Notes: generated by a model from the sequence alone, not told the origin. A DNA stretch of 64,000 bases from Acinetobacter sp. CFCC 10889 (GCF_003268395.1 NZ_LQXQ01000001.1:16026-80025), one strand, 5' to 3'. Counted from the first letter of the stretch, positions 1-7,770 are shown. Translations and numbers: made by a program.

Positions 1-2
1 CT

Positions 3-347
3 AGCCTTTTATTTAGCGATTTAATTCTTATGCCTGTTACCACTTCAGCACCAGATTTCTGGGCGGCAAGCGATATTTCAGAATTAATCGAAACGGCTAA
101 AGCCGAAAAACCTGATCTTAAATTGCGCTTAGTCTGGAACAAATTTAAGCCTACAAAACGGCGTTTGGAGTTGCAAGAACAGGTTAAAGAGATGCTAGGG
201 CATGAAAGTATTAAGCAACCATTATCGGATTATATAGCTTATTCTGATGTGATGGGAATGGGTACTTGGGTAGGTGCATATAATCACCAAAAAGCCAAAA
301 TAGAATTTCTTGATTTTTCCAAAGAAATTGAGAAGTTAATTAAATAA
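3..347 (+). CDS. parA: ParA-type partition ATPase, C-terminal part (gene begins before the window)
   Basis: The frame is open to the left edge and reads SDLILMPVTTSAPDFWA, matching the ParA/MinD region where the Walker ATPase describes the ADLVLIPVTPS strand. The first in-window ATG (position 30) is therefore internal, not a start. The protein would drive ATP-dependent segregation of the plasmid form through a DNA-bound partner. The Walker A and B motifs lie outside the window. It is followed after 14 nt by a second gene that would be its partner, and the pair ends at a hairpin terminator. The ParA assignment rests on about 115 residues and gene context. Confidence 0.8.
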   Translation, partial: SLLFSDLILMPVTTSAPDFWAASDISELIETAKAEKPDLKLRLVWNKFKPTKRRLELQEQVKEMLGHESIKQPLSDYIAYSDVMGMGTWVGAYNHQKAKIEFLDFSKEIEKLIK

Positions 348-361
348 ATTGGAGTAAAAAT

Positions 362-841
362 ATGACGGGCAAAAAAATCGCTATTAGTAAGCCAAAAGTA
401 ACAACTACGACTAGCCGTTTTGACCAAGCTGCTATATTTGCAAGCAATACGATTGCACCAAATGAAACAGTTGAAGCCCCAAAAGCGTCACCAAAAGTTG
501 TAAAAACAACAACAGGTGGTAAAAAATATCCTGAAGCATTTGATGTACCAATTATTTTAAAGCAAGAAATTAAAATGTTTGTTGCAACGGTAGATTACCC
601 ATTTAAGAACAAAAGTGAGTTTGTTACTCAGTGTATAAGTGATGGTTTAGCAAAGTATGTAAAAAAAGTATCAGTGCCAGAAGTTGGTAAAAAGGAAACA
701 ACGGGGCGTGAAATTGCAAAACTCCCTATTGAAATGAAACAAAAGATAAAAGAGTTCTTGGCTGATCCAAATTGCAAATTTAAATATAAAAATGACTTTA
801 TTATTCAATGCATAAAGGATGGTTTAGATAAATATAAGTAA
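362..841 (+). CDS. Partition partner / DNA-binding protein with an internal duplication
   Basis: A 159-residue basic protein directly after parA, in the position of ParB or ParG-like centromere-binding proteins. Residues ~1-55 are Thr/Lys/Pro-rich and look disordered. Residues ~56-105 and ~110-159 are two copies of one module: lysine-rich start, a PxxxKQxIKxF segment, a K-N-xx-F/Fxx-QCI core and a DGL-KY ending. Each copy looks like a short ribbon-helix-helix or helix-turn-helix unit, so one chain could supply a complete DNA-binding dimer. Function is inferred from gene order; the fold is not certain. It may bind the tandem AATCATAT arrays seen elsewhere in the window. Confidence 0.6.
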   Translation: MTGKKIAISKPKVTTTTSRFDQAAIFASNTIAPNETVEAPKASPKVVKTTTGGKKYPEAFDVPIILKQEIKMFVATVDYPFKNKSEFVTQCISDGLAKYVKKVSVPEVGKKETTGREIAKLPIEMKQKIKEFLADPNCKFKYKNDFIIQCIKDGLDKYK

Positions 842-859
842 GTTAAACAATAATCAATA

Positions 860-880
860 GGGCATTTATGCCCTTTTTTA
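860..880 (+). terminator. Terminator of the partition operon
   Basis: GGGCAT (860-865), TT loop, ATGCCC (868-873), then TTTTTT. It lies 19 nt after the partner-protein stop. The ATG at 868 belongs to this hairpin, which argues against it as the start of the recombinase gene. Confidence 0.8.
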
Positions 881-891
881 TCGGGGATGTT

Positions 892-1557
892 ATGAAAAAA
901 GCCATTGGCTATGTTCGTGTAAGTACCGTTAAGCAAGTCACAGACGGCGTATCTATTGACGCGCAAAAAGAAAAGATAGCAGCTTGGTGTAATCTAAATG
1001 ATTATGAACTGGTCCATATTTATGAGGATGCAGGGCTGTCTGGTAAAAGCATCGCACATCGTAAAGATCTACAAGAAGCTCTTTTAGCACTGAATAAAAA
1101 CATGGCTTTTGTGTGCTATAGCTTATCCCGTGTAAGTCGCAAACTTGAGGACATGCTCAAGATTAGTAATCACATCAAAGACACTGGGGCAGACCTGATA
1201 AGTTTATCTGAACGCATAGATACAACAGGATCATCTGGACGTATGGTTTTTAACATGCTTGCTGTTATTAATGAATTTGAGCGTGATGTAATTAGTGAAC
1301 GTACAAAGATGGCAATGCAGCACTTAAAAGACAACAACAAAGTGTATTCACATATACCGTATGGCTTTAATAATGAAGATGGTTATTTGGTAGAAAATTT
1401 TGCTGAACAGTTGATTATAAAAAAAATGTATGAATATTCCCAATTGGGCTATGGACATAGGAAAATAGCAACTCAACTCAATAAACAGAATATTAAATCA
1501 AAGCATGGCGGCATTTGGTATGCCAAAACTGTCAAATCAATTTTAGAAAGAATATGA
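892..1557 (+). CDS. Serine recombinase (resolvase/invertase family)
   Basis: A 221-residue protein starting MKKAIGYVRVST; the Ser in RVST (residue 11) is the expected catalytic nucleophile. YSLSRVSRKLEDM and the E-F-ERDVISERTK region complete the resolvase catalytic domain (~1-140). The short C-terminal part (~150-221) has the GYGHRKIATQLN helix-turn-helix typical of this family. The start at 892 was chosen over 868 because GGGG precedes it and 868 lies inside a terminator. By analogy with P1 Cre it could resolve plasmid multimers, or it could be an inversion enzyme; the sequence does not decide. The AT-rich tract after it has inverted ATTCC/GGAAT words that might form a recombination site. 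Confidence 0.85.
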   Translation: MKKAIGYVRVSTVKQVTDGVSIDAQKEKIAAWCNLNDYELVHIYEDAGLSGKSIAHRKDLQEALLALNKNMAFVCYSLSRVSRKLEDMLKISNHIKDTGADLISLSERIDTTGSSGRMVFNMLAVINEFERDVISERTKMAMQHLKDNNKVYSHIPYGFNNEDGYLVENFAEQLIIKKMYEYSQLGYGHRKIATQLNKQNIKSKHGGIWYAKTVKSILERI

Positions 1558-1723
1558 AATATTCTTTTATTCCCTAGTATTCTTTAATTTCCTTAATATG
1601 CTATAATATATTGATTCTAAAAGGAATTTTAGCCTAAGTTTTATTCCTTTTAATCTTTTATTGCTTTAAATTATTCCTTGCTATATTCTTTTTTATTCTT
1701 AATATGAAATGTTGGAAATAAAA

Positions 1724-2368
1724 ATGAAACCGCCTGTACTTTGCATCACCCGTGAAGAATTTACAAAACATGGCATACCTGAAAATAATGCATACGGCGT
1801 GTATGCTTTTGATATGTTAAAAGTAGATCAAAGCCAATTCCATTTTTTAAATCGTGAAATTGCGGATCGTGCAAACAATAATGATGACGATGAATATAAA
1901 AAAATAGGGCAGTTATTACCGCAAATTTTGGTGTATGGCGTGATCAAGCGTGACGGAAAGGTTTTAACCTATTCACGTAAAAAAGGCGCAGAAAGCCGTT
2001 TACATGGCTCTCGCAGCATTGGTTTTGGCGGGCATGTAGATATTACCGATTACGATTATAAATTGAATAATGGTTTTGCTAATTCGCTTGCTGTGAGTGC
2101 TGAACGTGAATTACGTGAAGAATTAAATTTCGTCACCGCCGTTGGTACAAGTGAATTTACATCATTATTGGTGGACCAATCTAATCCAGTTGGTGCGGTA
2201 CATGTCGGCATTCCAATTTTACGCAAAATTCATTATTTGGACGAAATTAAAGTAGATCCTGAAGAAATTTCAGACCCGCTTTGGCTATCACCAGAGGAAT
2301 TAATTAAAGACATTGAACAATATGAAAATTGGTCAAAAATTTTAATCAATGAAATGTATTCTGGTTGA
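1724..2368 (+). CDS. NUDIX-family hydrolase
   Basis: A 214-residue protein. The signature is visible as GFGGHVD, then after an insertion SAERELREEL: the G-x-GGH start and R-E-L-R-E-E core of the NUDIX box that binds Mg2+ and cleaves nucleoside-diphosphate-X bonds. The spacing between the glycines and REXXEE is longer than the usual 23-residue box because of a DITDYDYKLNNGFAN insertion. Substrate is unknown. The start at 1724 has GGA 8 nt upstream; the alternative ATG at 1709 lacks a ribosome site. It stands alone with its own AT-rich upstream tract and a terminator shared with the convergent gene. Confidence 0.75.
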   Translation: MKPPVLCITREEFTKHGIPENNAYGVYAFDMLKVDQSQFHFLNREIADRANNNDDDEYKKIGQLLPQILVYGVIKRDGKVLTYSRKKGAESRLHGSRSIGFGGHVDITDYDYKLNNGFANSLAVSAERELREELNFVTAVGTSEFTSLLVDQSNPVGAVHVGIPILRKIHYLDEIKVDPEEISDPLWLSPEELIKDIEQYENWSKILINEMYSG

Positions 2369-2380
2369 ATTAATTAAAGT

Positions 2381-2409
2381 AAAAAAACCGCCATTATTGG
2401 CGGTTTTTA
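2381..2409. terminator. Bidirectional terminator
   Basis: A-run, CCGCC (2388-2392), ATTATT, GGCGG (2399-2403), T-run. It serves the NUDIX gene on + and the 2434-3060 gene on -. Confidence 0.8.
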
Positions 2410-2433
2410 TTTGTATGTTTATTAGGTTATATC

Positions 2434-3060
2434 CTAGCCTACACCGCTTAAGCAAAATGAAACTTTTGAATAAAAACCATCTTGTCCATCTTCAAATAAT
2501 AATGTTTCATTTAATGTTTCTTGGGGGGTAGGCTTGAATAGATATTTTCTATCATCTTGTTTTAAAGATAATATTTCAACTCTTTTATCCAATGTTTCTA
2601 CATTCAAAAATTCAAGTGTATTGTCTGTATATTGAATATCTACACCATCAAGTTGAACCTGAATATCAATAGAACCTGATAAAACAGTTGTCCCATTTAT
2701 TTTTATTAAATATTCTAGGTATTCAGATGGTTCTAGCTGCAATCCAAGACTCGCTGCTATTGATGCACCATCACAACTAATAATATAGGGATTGCTATTA
2801 ATAATACGCATGACATTCACATACGGCACACCCGTATTTAATGCATCTTGTACGGCGACATAATCGGGATTGTCTGGATCATAACCCAGTACCGCTTTAA
2901 TGTTGCTTTGCGTAACTTGGATTTGACGATCTGTACGACCACGCTTAAAAGACCCTGTGATAACACCGTTAATAGGTGCTGCACCTGTGCTTCCAGTATT
3001 GTCTTTTACACGATCAAACTGTAACCCAACTTCATTCTCTAAAACTTTGGTGATGTGCAT
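2434..3060 (-). CDS. Late protein of unknown function, paralog of the 3224-3502 product
   Basis: A 208-residue protein not recognised by family. Residues ~30-90 (VITGSFKRGRTDRQ, NIKAVLGYDPDNPDY, DALNTGVPYVNVMRI) match residues ~28-82 of the next gene closely, defining a shared module. The rest is unique and rich in beta-forming residues. It carries its own AGGAATA leader element 62 nt upstream and a 14-bp stem-loop (one mismatch) covering the start codon, like the virion operons, so it is probably expressed late and may be a virion or virion-associated protein. No membrane segment or signal peptide is evident. Confidence 0.7.
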   Translation of the reverse strand: MHITKVLENEVGLQFDRVKDNTGSTGAAPINGVITGSFKRGRTDRQIQVTQSNIKAVLGYDPDNPDYVAVQDALNTGVPYVNVMRIINSNPYIISCDGASIAASLGLQLEPSEYLEYLIKINGTTVLSGSIDIQVQLDGVDIQYTDNTLEFLNVETLDKRVEILSLKQDDRKYLFKPTPQETLNETLLFEDGQDGFYSKVSFCLSGVG

Positions 3061-3111
3061 ATCTGCAATCCTAGAACAATTTAAGTCTATTATTCAGGAT
3101 TGTAGATATGC

Positions 3112-3129
3112 TGTTTTTGAGTATTCCTA
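3112..3129 (-). promoter_or_regulatory. AGGAATA late leader element
   Basis: AGGAATACTCAAAAAC, beginning 62 nt before the 3060 start. Between them a stem of 3059-3072 with 3096-3109 (14 bp, one mismatch) covers the ATG and places AGGATTG, the likely ribosome site, in the 3' arm. Confidence 0.65.
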
Positions 3130-3140
3130 AATTTCTAAGA

Positions 3141-3156
3141 TATTCCCATAGGAATA
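3141..3156. promoter_or_regulatory. Palindromic operator candidate TATTCC-N4-GGAATA
   Basis: TATTCC CATA GGAATA, a perfect 6+6 palindrome with a 4-bp spacer. A second copy with the same spacing lies at 63735-63750. The half-site equals the core of the late leader element, so one protein may bind both. Confidence 0.4.
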
Positions 3157-3160
3157 ATTA

Positions 3161-3197
3161 AAAAACGTGAACCGACCATCCCGTAGGTTCACGTTTT
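3161..3197 (-). terminator. Terminator after the 3224-3502 gene
   Basis: AACGTGAACC pairs with GGTTCACGTT (3186-3195); the flanks are A-rich and T-rich. It reads on the minus strand after the small paralog gene. Confidence 0.75.
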
Positions 3198-3223
3198 GAT
3201 TTTAAAAACACTTAGTAGTTTTC

Positions 3224-3502
3224 TTAGAAATAGGCTTCAGGGAACATATCACCCTCAAAAATCCGCATAACATACACGGCAGGCACACTCTCTAATGCAT
3301 CACATACATTGTTATAGTCTAAATTTCGTGGATCATGTCCAAGTTGCGCTCTAATATTTTGCTTTGTGATGAGCATGTGTTGATCTAGTCGCCCACGCCG
3401 AAATTTACCTGTAATGACTGGGGTGCTTTCTATCAATAAGTCATCATCTTCAATAATTAAGATTTCACCAACATTAAATCCAACTTGCTCTAATTCATTC
3501 AT
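3224..3502 (-). CDS. Short paralog of the 2434-3060 product
   Basis: A 92-residue protein of unknown function. VITGKFRRGRLDQ, NIRAQLGHDPRNLDY, DALESVPAVYVMRI align almost residue for residue with the shared module of the downstream 208-residue protein. It stops soon after the module, so it is the module alone with a short acidic N-terminal lead. It has its own variant leader element (AGGAATT) and its own terminator, so the two paralogs are separate transcription units rather than a broken gene. It may be a naturally short subunit or a shortened duplicate. Confidence 0.65.
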   Translation of the reverse strand: MNELEQVGFNVGEILIIEDDDLLIESTPVITGKFRRGRLDQHMLITKQNIRAQLGHDPRNLDYNNVCDALESVPAVYVMRIFEGDMFPEAYF

Positions 3503-3553
3503 GATAAAAACTCGCTATAAATTAGCCTTATTTTCGCCGTTATATATTTTATA

Positions 3554-3571
3554 TATTTCTTCAAATTCCTT
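3554..3571 (-). promoter_or_regulatory. Variant late leader element (AGGAATT)
   Basis: AGGAATTTGAAGAAAT begins 62 nt before the 3502 start, the same spacing as the AGGAATA elements. One core base differs and the following stem-loop is weak. Confidence 0.4.
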
Positions 3572-3577
3572 TGGATG

Positions 3578-3606
3578 AAAAAAAAGCCCGATTAATCGGG
3601 CTTTTT
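3578..3606 (-). terminator. Terminator after the lysis operon
   Basis: AAAAAGCCCGATTAATCGGGCTTTTT hairpin with flanking A and T runs, 14 nt after the 3620 stop on the minus strand. Confidence 0.85.
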
Positions 3607-3619
3607 AGTGATAAAACAA

Positions 3620-4435
3620 TTAAACCAAAGTAATGTTTAACTCTTTTAATTGTTTATTGAGATTACTTTTTATCTCAATGGCTTCTTTCTGCTTTTCAGG
3701 ATCACGCCATAATGTATTAGACTTAATTTTTAAATCAGGTGCTTTTTTATCAAAAGATTGGTTATCTTTACGGCAATGCCAAACACAACGCTCATTAGGG
3801 AAACGCTCCCAAGCATAAGCTTCCGCAGGGGCTTTGCTCCATATTGCTAAGTTTAATAACTCATCTAAAGTAATTTCAGTGTTTCGATGATTTGTGAAAT
3901 GTCCAAATGCTGAGTTAGGACTAGATAAATCTGCATCTTCAACATCAAAATAATCAGCAAGAATACGCCCATCTGAATAAGTGAATAAATAAGGTGCTGT
4001 GTGCGGTACTGTGCAACCACCCCAAAAATAACCTAATTCAATAAATGCATCCGATGCCTGTTTAAATTCATTATGGCTTTTCAACTTAATCTTTAGATCT
4101 TTCATTTCTATTAAGTTTTGCATATCTTTCACCGCCGCAATACACAGCGGCTTTTCGTGGCGATTAGATAACTCTTGCTCAATACCATTTGGATGCTCAC
4201 CAAACAACGCTAACATAGACATTTCACAATCTTGGCGTGTTTCATGCCCCAAGCCCCATGATGTGCCTGAAGAACGGATATTATGATTAAAATCAATAAT
4301 GGTGTAATAACCTTTACCCGCCAATGTTGCCGTTAAAATAGCGTATTGCTCACGTACCGCTTGAACAGTCCAATTGAAGCGTTTTTCTTTGTCAAATTTT
4401 ACTTTTTGACCGACTTTTAAAGTGTTTTTGTTCAT
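3620..4435 (-). CDS. Unknown protein at the end of the lysis operon
   Basis: A 271-residue cytoplasmic-looking protein with no recognised family. It starts MNKNTLKVGQKVKF; the start at 4435 is preceded by AGGTATAAAG, whereas the longer reading lacks a ribosome site and overlaps the upstream zinc gene. The N-terminal ~60 residues look like a small beta domain (VGQKVKF, YTIIDFNHNIRSSG). The central part has several Trp/Tyr/His positions (ELGYFWGGCTVPHT). It lies last in a run of co-directional genes behind the endolysin. Function unknown. Confidence 0.65.
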   Translation of the reverse strand: MNKNTLKVGQKVKFDKEKRFNWTVQAVREQYAILTATLAGKGYYTIIDFNHNIRSSGTSWGLGHETRQDCEMSMLALFGEHPNGIEQELSNRHEKPLCIAAVKDMQNLIEMKDLKIKLKSHNEFKQASDAFIELGYFWGGCTVPHTAPYLFTYSDGRILADYFDVEDADLSSPNSAFGHFTNHRNTEITLDELLNLAIWSKAPAEAYAWERFPNERCVWHCRKDNQSFDKKAPDLKIKSNTLWRDPEKQKEAIEIKSNLNKQLKELNITLV

Positions 4436-4443
4436 CTTTATAC

Positions 4444-4623
4444 CTACTTCTTTGCGATATAAATATCGTTTTTGCAAATTGGGCAATTCACCACCATACA
4501 AAGCTCATTACGGTCATTGATCGTTTTGGCTTCACTTTCCTGAAACTCTAAAACAGAATTGCAATGACGGCATTGTGTTTGGTGAGTTGTATTTTTTGGT
4601 ATTCCACGTTGAATAACTTTCAT
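4444..4623 (-). CDS. Small zinc-ribbon protein
   Basis: A 59-residue protein, MKVIQRGIPKN..., ending in IYIAKK. It has two Cys pairs, QCRHC and NCPIC, about 30 residues apart, which fits a single zinc ribbon. It lies between the endolysin gene and the 3620 gene with gaps of about 10 nt, which supports translation in this operon. The arrangement recalls small Com-like zinc proteins of Mu-type phages that regulate translation, but this is only a loose resemblance. Confidence 0.65.
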   Translation of the reverse strand: MKVIQRGIPKNTTHQTQCRHCNSVLEFQESEAKTINDRNELCMVVNCPICKNDIYIAKK

Positions 4624-4632
4624 GATTTTTAC

Positions 4633-5268
4633 CTAAATCCCTAAAAAATGGCGTTTTTCAGCGGTACGGCGATTGACTAAACCCTGAATACGCTTACCTT
4701 TTACATTCACCCATACATCAAACTGATTAGCTGCTGATCTGAGTTCATTCGCATTAATTAAACGAAGCATAGTGCTGTTTTTAAATGCTGTTTCGCCCAC
4801 GTTGTAAATAAAGGAAGCCAATGCATCAAACTGATTTTGTGAGATTTTGGCAGTCACATAACGATCAAGACAGGCATCGACCCAACGACAATCATTTTTG
4901 AGCCATTCAAGTGCCTGACCCGCCGTACATGTATCGCCTTTTTGCACTTTATTACCATTCGGATAGCGTATTGTGCCGTGTCCAATTGTCCAGATACCGC
5001 CTGAATCTGGGTAGGCTTTGAGTTCTAAACCCTCAAAATTCTTAATCATGTTGTAACCCATGTCAGAAATATCATACTGACCTGTTACGCCTGAACGCTC
5101 AGGCTCATGCTTGTAATTGATCAATTCAGCAAATACAGGAAATCCCAATTGATCAATGATTTTGTCGCCCGCAATCACTTGATCTTGAGTTAGTGAATTG
5201 CCCGACATTGCACGTAACCAAGAAAAAGCCTGTGCAACAACTTCAATATTATTTACGGTGCTGTTCAT
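4633..5268 (-). CDS. Endolysin, T4-type lysozyme (GH24)
   Basis: A 211-residue muramidase that cuts the MurNAc-GlcNAc bond of peptidoglycan. The lysozyme domain begins at about residue 68; NFEGLELKAYPDSGGIWTIGHGT shows the E-8-D-5-T catalytic pattern of T4 lysozyme (Glu79, Asp88, Thr94). The C-terminal QFDALASFIYNVG and GLVNRRTAEKRHFL segments are also standard. The extra N-terminal ~65 residues (ISxLTQDQVIAGDKIIDQLG-like) may be a small helical accessory domain. No signal peptide is seen, so release should depend on the holin-like membrane genes just upstream. GGAGAT precedes the ATG, which overlaps the upstream gene by 20 nt. Confidence 0.92.
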   Translation of the reverse strand: MNSTVNNIEVVAQAFSWLRAMSGNSLTQDQVIAGDKIIDQLGFPVFAELINYKHEPERSGVTGQYDISDMGYNMIKNFEGLELKAYPDSGGIWTIGHGTIRYPNGNKVQKGDTCTAGQALEWLKNDCRWVDACLDRYVTAKISQNQFDALASFIYNVGETAFKNSTMLRLINANELRSAANQFDVWVNVKGKRIQGLVNRRTAEKRHFLGI

Positions 5269-5536
5269 GTGGGATCTCCATCCTAAAGCTGTGAAGTTTT
5301 TTTAAAACAATGTTCGATAACCAAGCTGTCAGTAAAATAAAACTCAATAAGCATCCAAAAAGAGTTTTATCTATTAAGAAAAATTGTGCTGAAAGCATGA
5401 TTAAAACGGCGTAAATCGTGCGTTTACATGTCGATGTATCAAAGATGTGATGTGGTGCTAAAACCACAATCGCTGTCACAAACACCACCAATAAGCAAAC
5501 GACATTCTTAAATGTCAAAAATTCGTATAGATCCAT
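5249..5536 (-). CDS. Holin-like membrane protein
   Basis: A 95-residue protein with about three membrane segments (VVCLLVVFVTAIVVLA, TIYAVLIMLSAQFFL, LFGCLLSFILLTAWL). It starts MDLYEFLTF at 5536, preceded by GGGAG; the longer frame from 5599 lies inside the upstream gene. Its place directly before the endolysin gene and its size fit a class I holin that makes the membrane lesion for lysis. The C-terminus is charged (KKLHSFRMEIPHEQHRK) as in many holins. Experimental support is needed to separate holin from antiholin. Confidence 0.6.
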   Translation of the reverse strand: MDLYEFLTFKNVVCLLVVFVTAIVVLAPHHIFDTSTCKRTIYAVLIMLSAQFFLIDKTLFGCLLSFILLTAWLSNIVLKKLHSFRMEIPHEQHRK

Positions 5537-5540
5537 GTCA

Positions 5541-6029
5541 TTACTCCCGATCACGATCAAAAGATTGACTAATACGGTCAATATCTTCATCCGTAACATC
5601 TAGTTTTGAACCTGTGATTTTGATTGCCGCTGCATGAAAAAGATGAATGATTGCAGGGGAAACAAAAGAAACACCCGCAACCCAAATCACTACAGCAGGC
5701 GTGATATTGTTTTCGGTATGGATGTAATAAATGAATGCTAGAACACCACCAAATATAGAAATTAGTAGTTTTAGCGGTTTAGGGTATGGCTTTGCGCCGT
5801 AACGTGGCGTTGGGAAGAAATAGCCAATCGTTGACCCTAAAATCAACAACATAAGGCAGGACACAAGTAAAATAGCATCGCTATAAATACTTGCGGCTGA
5901 CCGCAGTGTTTCATTTGTAAATAGGCTGTTTGGTCGGTTTGGATTGCTTGCCAAAGCTACTTCGCTTATTAGCGGCAAGAAAAACCACATTATCCGCCAC
6001 ATCAAGCCCAAAACCAGTGATCTAGTCAT
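5541..6029 (-). CDS. Polytopic membrane protein of the lysis cassette
   Basis: A 162-residue protein with about four hydrophobic segments: near the N-terminus (LGLMWRIMWFFLPLISEVALA, which could also act as a signal sequence), ILLVSCLMLLILGSTIGYFF, LLISIFGGVLAFIYYI and VVIWVAGVSFVSPAIIHLF. The C-terminal ~30 residues are acidic and soluble. It sits four nt before the holin-like gene and overlaps the upstream gene at ATGA. A role as antiholin or second holin is plausible from position only. Confidence 0.55.
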   Translation of the reverse strand: MTRSLVLGLMWRIMWFFLPLISEVALASNPNRPNSLFTNETLRSAASIYSDAILLVSCLMLLILGSTIGYFFPTPRYGAKPYPKPLKLLISIFGGVLAFIYYIHTENNITPAVVIWVAGVSFVSPAIIHLFHAAAIKITGSKLDVTDEDIDRISQSFDRDRE

Positions 6030-6256
6030 TACCGACCTCGCAATAAGTTTTGAATGTTGAGTAAAAGCTGAATCTCATTTTTCTTCATTTGATCATCATT
6101 AGCTTTTAGCTGTTTTTTGATCTTCCAAGCTTCAGACTCGTAATAGTCATGTATGAAGAAAAACGGTAGGTCTAAAACAGCATCAAAACTTATGTCGCTG
6201 TCATAGCTAAATATCTGGATCATCTTCATAAGCGATTGATAGTATGTCGTTTGCAT
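6029..6256 (-). CDS. Small unknown protein
   Basis: About 75 residues from the ATG at 6256 (MQTTYYQSLMKMIQIF), preceded by AGGA; later ATGs at 6229 and 6223 are possible. It overlaps the 3' end of the 6926 gene by about 50 nt in another frame and its stop overlaps the next ATG. The C-terminal half is a lysine- and glutamine-rich helix (KIKKQLKANDDQMKKNEIQ) that could form a coiled coil. Function unknown. Confidence 0.5.
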   Translation of the reverse strand: MQTTYYQSLMKMIQIFSYDSDISFDAVLDLPFFFIHDYYESEAWKIKKQLKANDDQMKKNEIQLLLNIQNLLRGR

Positions 6257-6926
6257 GTCCTGTGAATGCGGAAGTAATGCGAAATCGCAACGGCGCATCA
6301 TCTGTACCCCCGTTTATTTTTCGCAAGACAATTCCATTATCAAAAACAATATTAACCAGGCTGTTAAATTGATTTTCGATGTGTAGATACGTGTTAAAAA
6401 GCTCGTTAAATCGCCATATTTCTAATTTGGATAGTTGATCAATACGGGTTTTTATTAGATTTTTAGTAAAATTAAGGTTGGTAAAATCATCGACTGGTGG
6501 TAATTCATCACAACCGATTTGAATCGCCATTGCACCCATAATCCAATCAATTGTAGTTTCACAACCTTCCTCTAGTGCATGGGCTTCTAAGCCGTTTAAA
6601 GGTCGTACAGAAATGTTATTAATTTCAATTCGTTCATGACTAAAATTCGTTAGATCCTCACCTAAATATTCAGAAATTTGCACATCATCATCGAGTCGAT
6701 TCTCAACAAGTTGTAAATAGCTCAAAAGAATGGCATAACGCTCTTGAACACTCATTTTTAATGCGTATTGAGGATCTTTATTGTTCGGTGCAATTGTATA
6801 AATCGCTTGTGTAAGTTGTTTTTCGTAAAAATCTGGGCGGATTTTTGCCATTTGTAAAATATTTGATACACGTAAATGGCATAAGTCATAGTGGCTTTTG
6901 CCAATTTCAATATTAGTAAAGCTCAT
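6207..6926 (-). CDS. Probable virion or assembly protein, unknown
   Basis: A 239-residue, largely helical protein beginning MSFTNIEIG. The start codon overlaps the upstream stop as ATGA and has AGGGG nearby, so the longer reading is rejected. It contains IDWIMGAMAIQIGCDELPP and a leucine-rich helical middle, features that recall tail-assembly chaperones or baseplate-hub accessory proteins of contractile-tail phages, but I cannot name a family. It shares a late transcript with the 7717 gene and the lysis genes. Confidence 0.6.
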   Translation of the reverse strand: MSFTNIEIGKSHYDLCHLRVSNILQMAKIRPDFYEKQLTQAIYTIAPNNKDPQYALKMSVQERYAILLSYLQLVENRLDDDVQISEYLGEDLTNFSHERIEINNISVRPLNGLEAHALEEGCETTIDWIMGAMAIQIGCDELPPVDDFTNLNFTKNLIKTRIDQLSKLEIWRFNELFNTYLHIENQFNSLVNIVFDNGIVLRKINGGTDDAPLRFRITSAFTGHANDILSIAYEDDPDI

Positions 6927-7717
6927 GACCCAACCCCTGAATAAAGTTTTTGAATGTCGGTTTTGTCCCATGCAGTACGACTGATAAATGTTGCTTGTAC
7001 TTGCACAAGTAGTCGATTTGCATCTCGATCCATTGGTGCAACAATGGGTGCGCTAACAGACTGAATTAACATCGGTGCATAGCGTTTACCGCCGTAATAG
7101 ACAGCGACATAAGGCGGTACTAGGGAAGGGAAAAAGGATTCTATAGAGCGTTCTTGAGCAACGTTAGAAATGATTGATTTTTCACTAAGCTTTTCTGGCG
7201 AAGCCCACTGTTCAAGTAATGAAATTTGATCTTCAACTTCAGTTTTAGCATCTGCCCAAGCCTCAAATAAAAGCGTCATAGGTAAATGGATGGATGCTGT
7301 CGATGTAAAAACTTGGACTGAATTAACTTTAGTTAAGTTGCTTCGCCCTGTTAATGTACTTAATTGTTTTCTTTGCTCGTCAGACAATGCGCCAACAAAA
7401 GGAATGGCGCTGATCACTGCATCTAAAGTATTTAACCATTCACCTGATTGTAATTGCCCCATCAAAGTGGGTAGCCGATGCTCTGGATTACTATTATCGA
7501 ATGGTGTTGAATACTGATTTTCAATTGGTTTTTCACCGCTTAATGCAACACATACAACCTGTTCTGTAGAACCCTCAAGTGGATTTCCTTCTACATCACA
7601 CAAACGAACACGGAACTGTAATTTCTTATTGAGTCCGTTTAATTTTTCTAAGCTTTCTACTGGCGCAAGTGCAGGCTCATTAACAGGCTGCTCTGTTGGC
7701 TCAACCTTGTAACCCAT
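6923..7717 (-). CDS. Probable baseplate or tail protein, unknown
   Basis: A 264-residue protein. Residues ~30-150 are mixed; residues ~150-185 are helical (LLFEAWADAKTEVEDQISLLEQWASPEKL), then a Pro-rich beta region, PPYVAVYYGGKRYAPMLIQ, leads to LLVQVQATFISRTAWD. The end of the chain resembles beta-rich tail or baseplate domains in which a short loop (Y-x-GK-x-Y-x-P-M-L-I) is conserved. It opens a late operon with an AGGAATA element 64 nt upstream and a 9-bp stem-loop right before the ATG, like the sure virion genes. Confidence 0.6.
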   Translation of the reverse strand: MGYKVEPTEQPVNEPALAPVESLEKLNGLNKKLQFRVRLCDVEGNPLEGSTEQVVCVALSGEKPIENQYSTPFDNSNPEHRLPTLMGQLQSGEWLNTLDAVISAIPFVGALSDEQRKQLSTLTGRSNLTKVNSVQVFTSTASIHLPMTLLFEAWADAKTEVEDQISLLEQWASPEKLSEKSIISNVAQERSIESFFPSLVPPYVAVYYGGKRYAPMLIQSVSAPIVAPMDRDANRLLVQVQATFISRTAWDKTDIQKLYSGVGS

Positions 7718-7770
7718 GACTAAAAATCTCTAATTCCGATTTTTAGAGTCTAAAAGCGATTAATTTTTAG

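Noticed and set aside
868..891. Longer start of the serine recombinase at ATG 868
   Set aside because: This ATG lies in the loop and arm of the partition-operon terminator; ATG 892 has a purine-rich site and fits family length.
1558..1723. Recombination (res-like) site after the serine recombinase
   Set aside because: The AT-rich tract has loose inverted ATTCC/GGAAT words, but no clear dyads with recombinase-type spacing, so I do not call a site.
2349..2531. 60-residue plus-strand frame over the terminator
   Set aside because: It runs through a terminator and the antisense of the next gene; no ribosome site.
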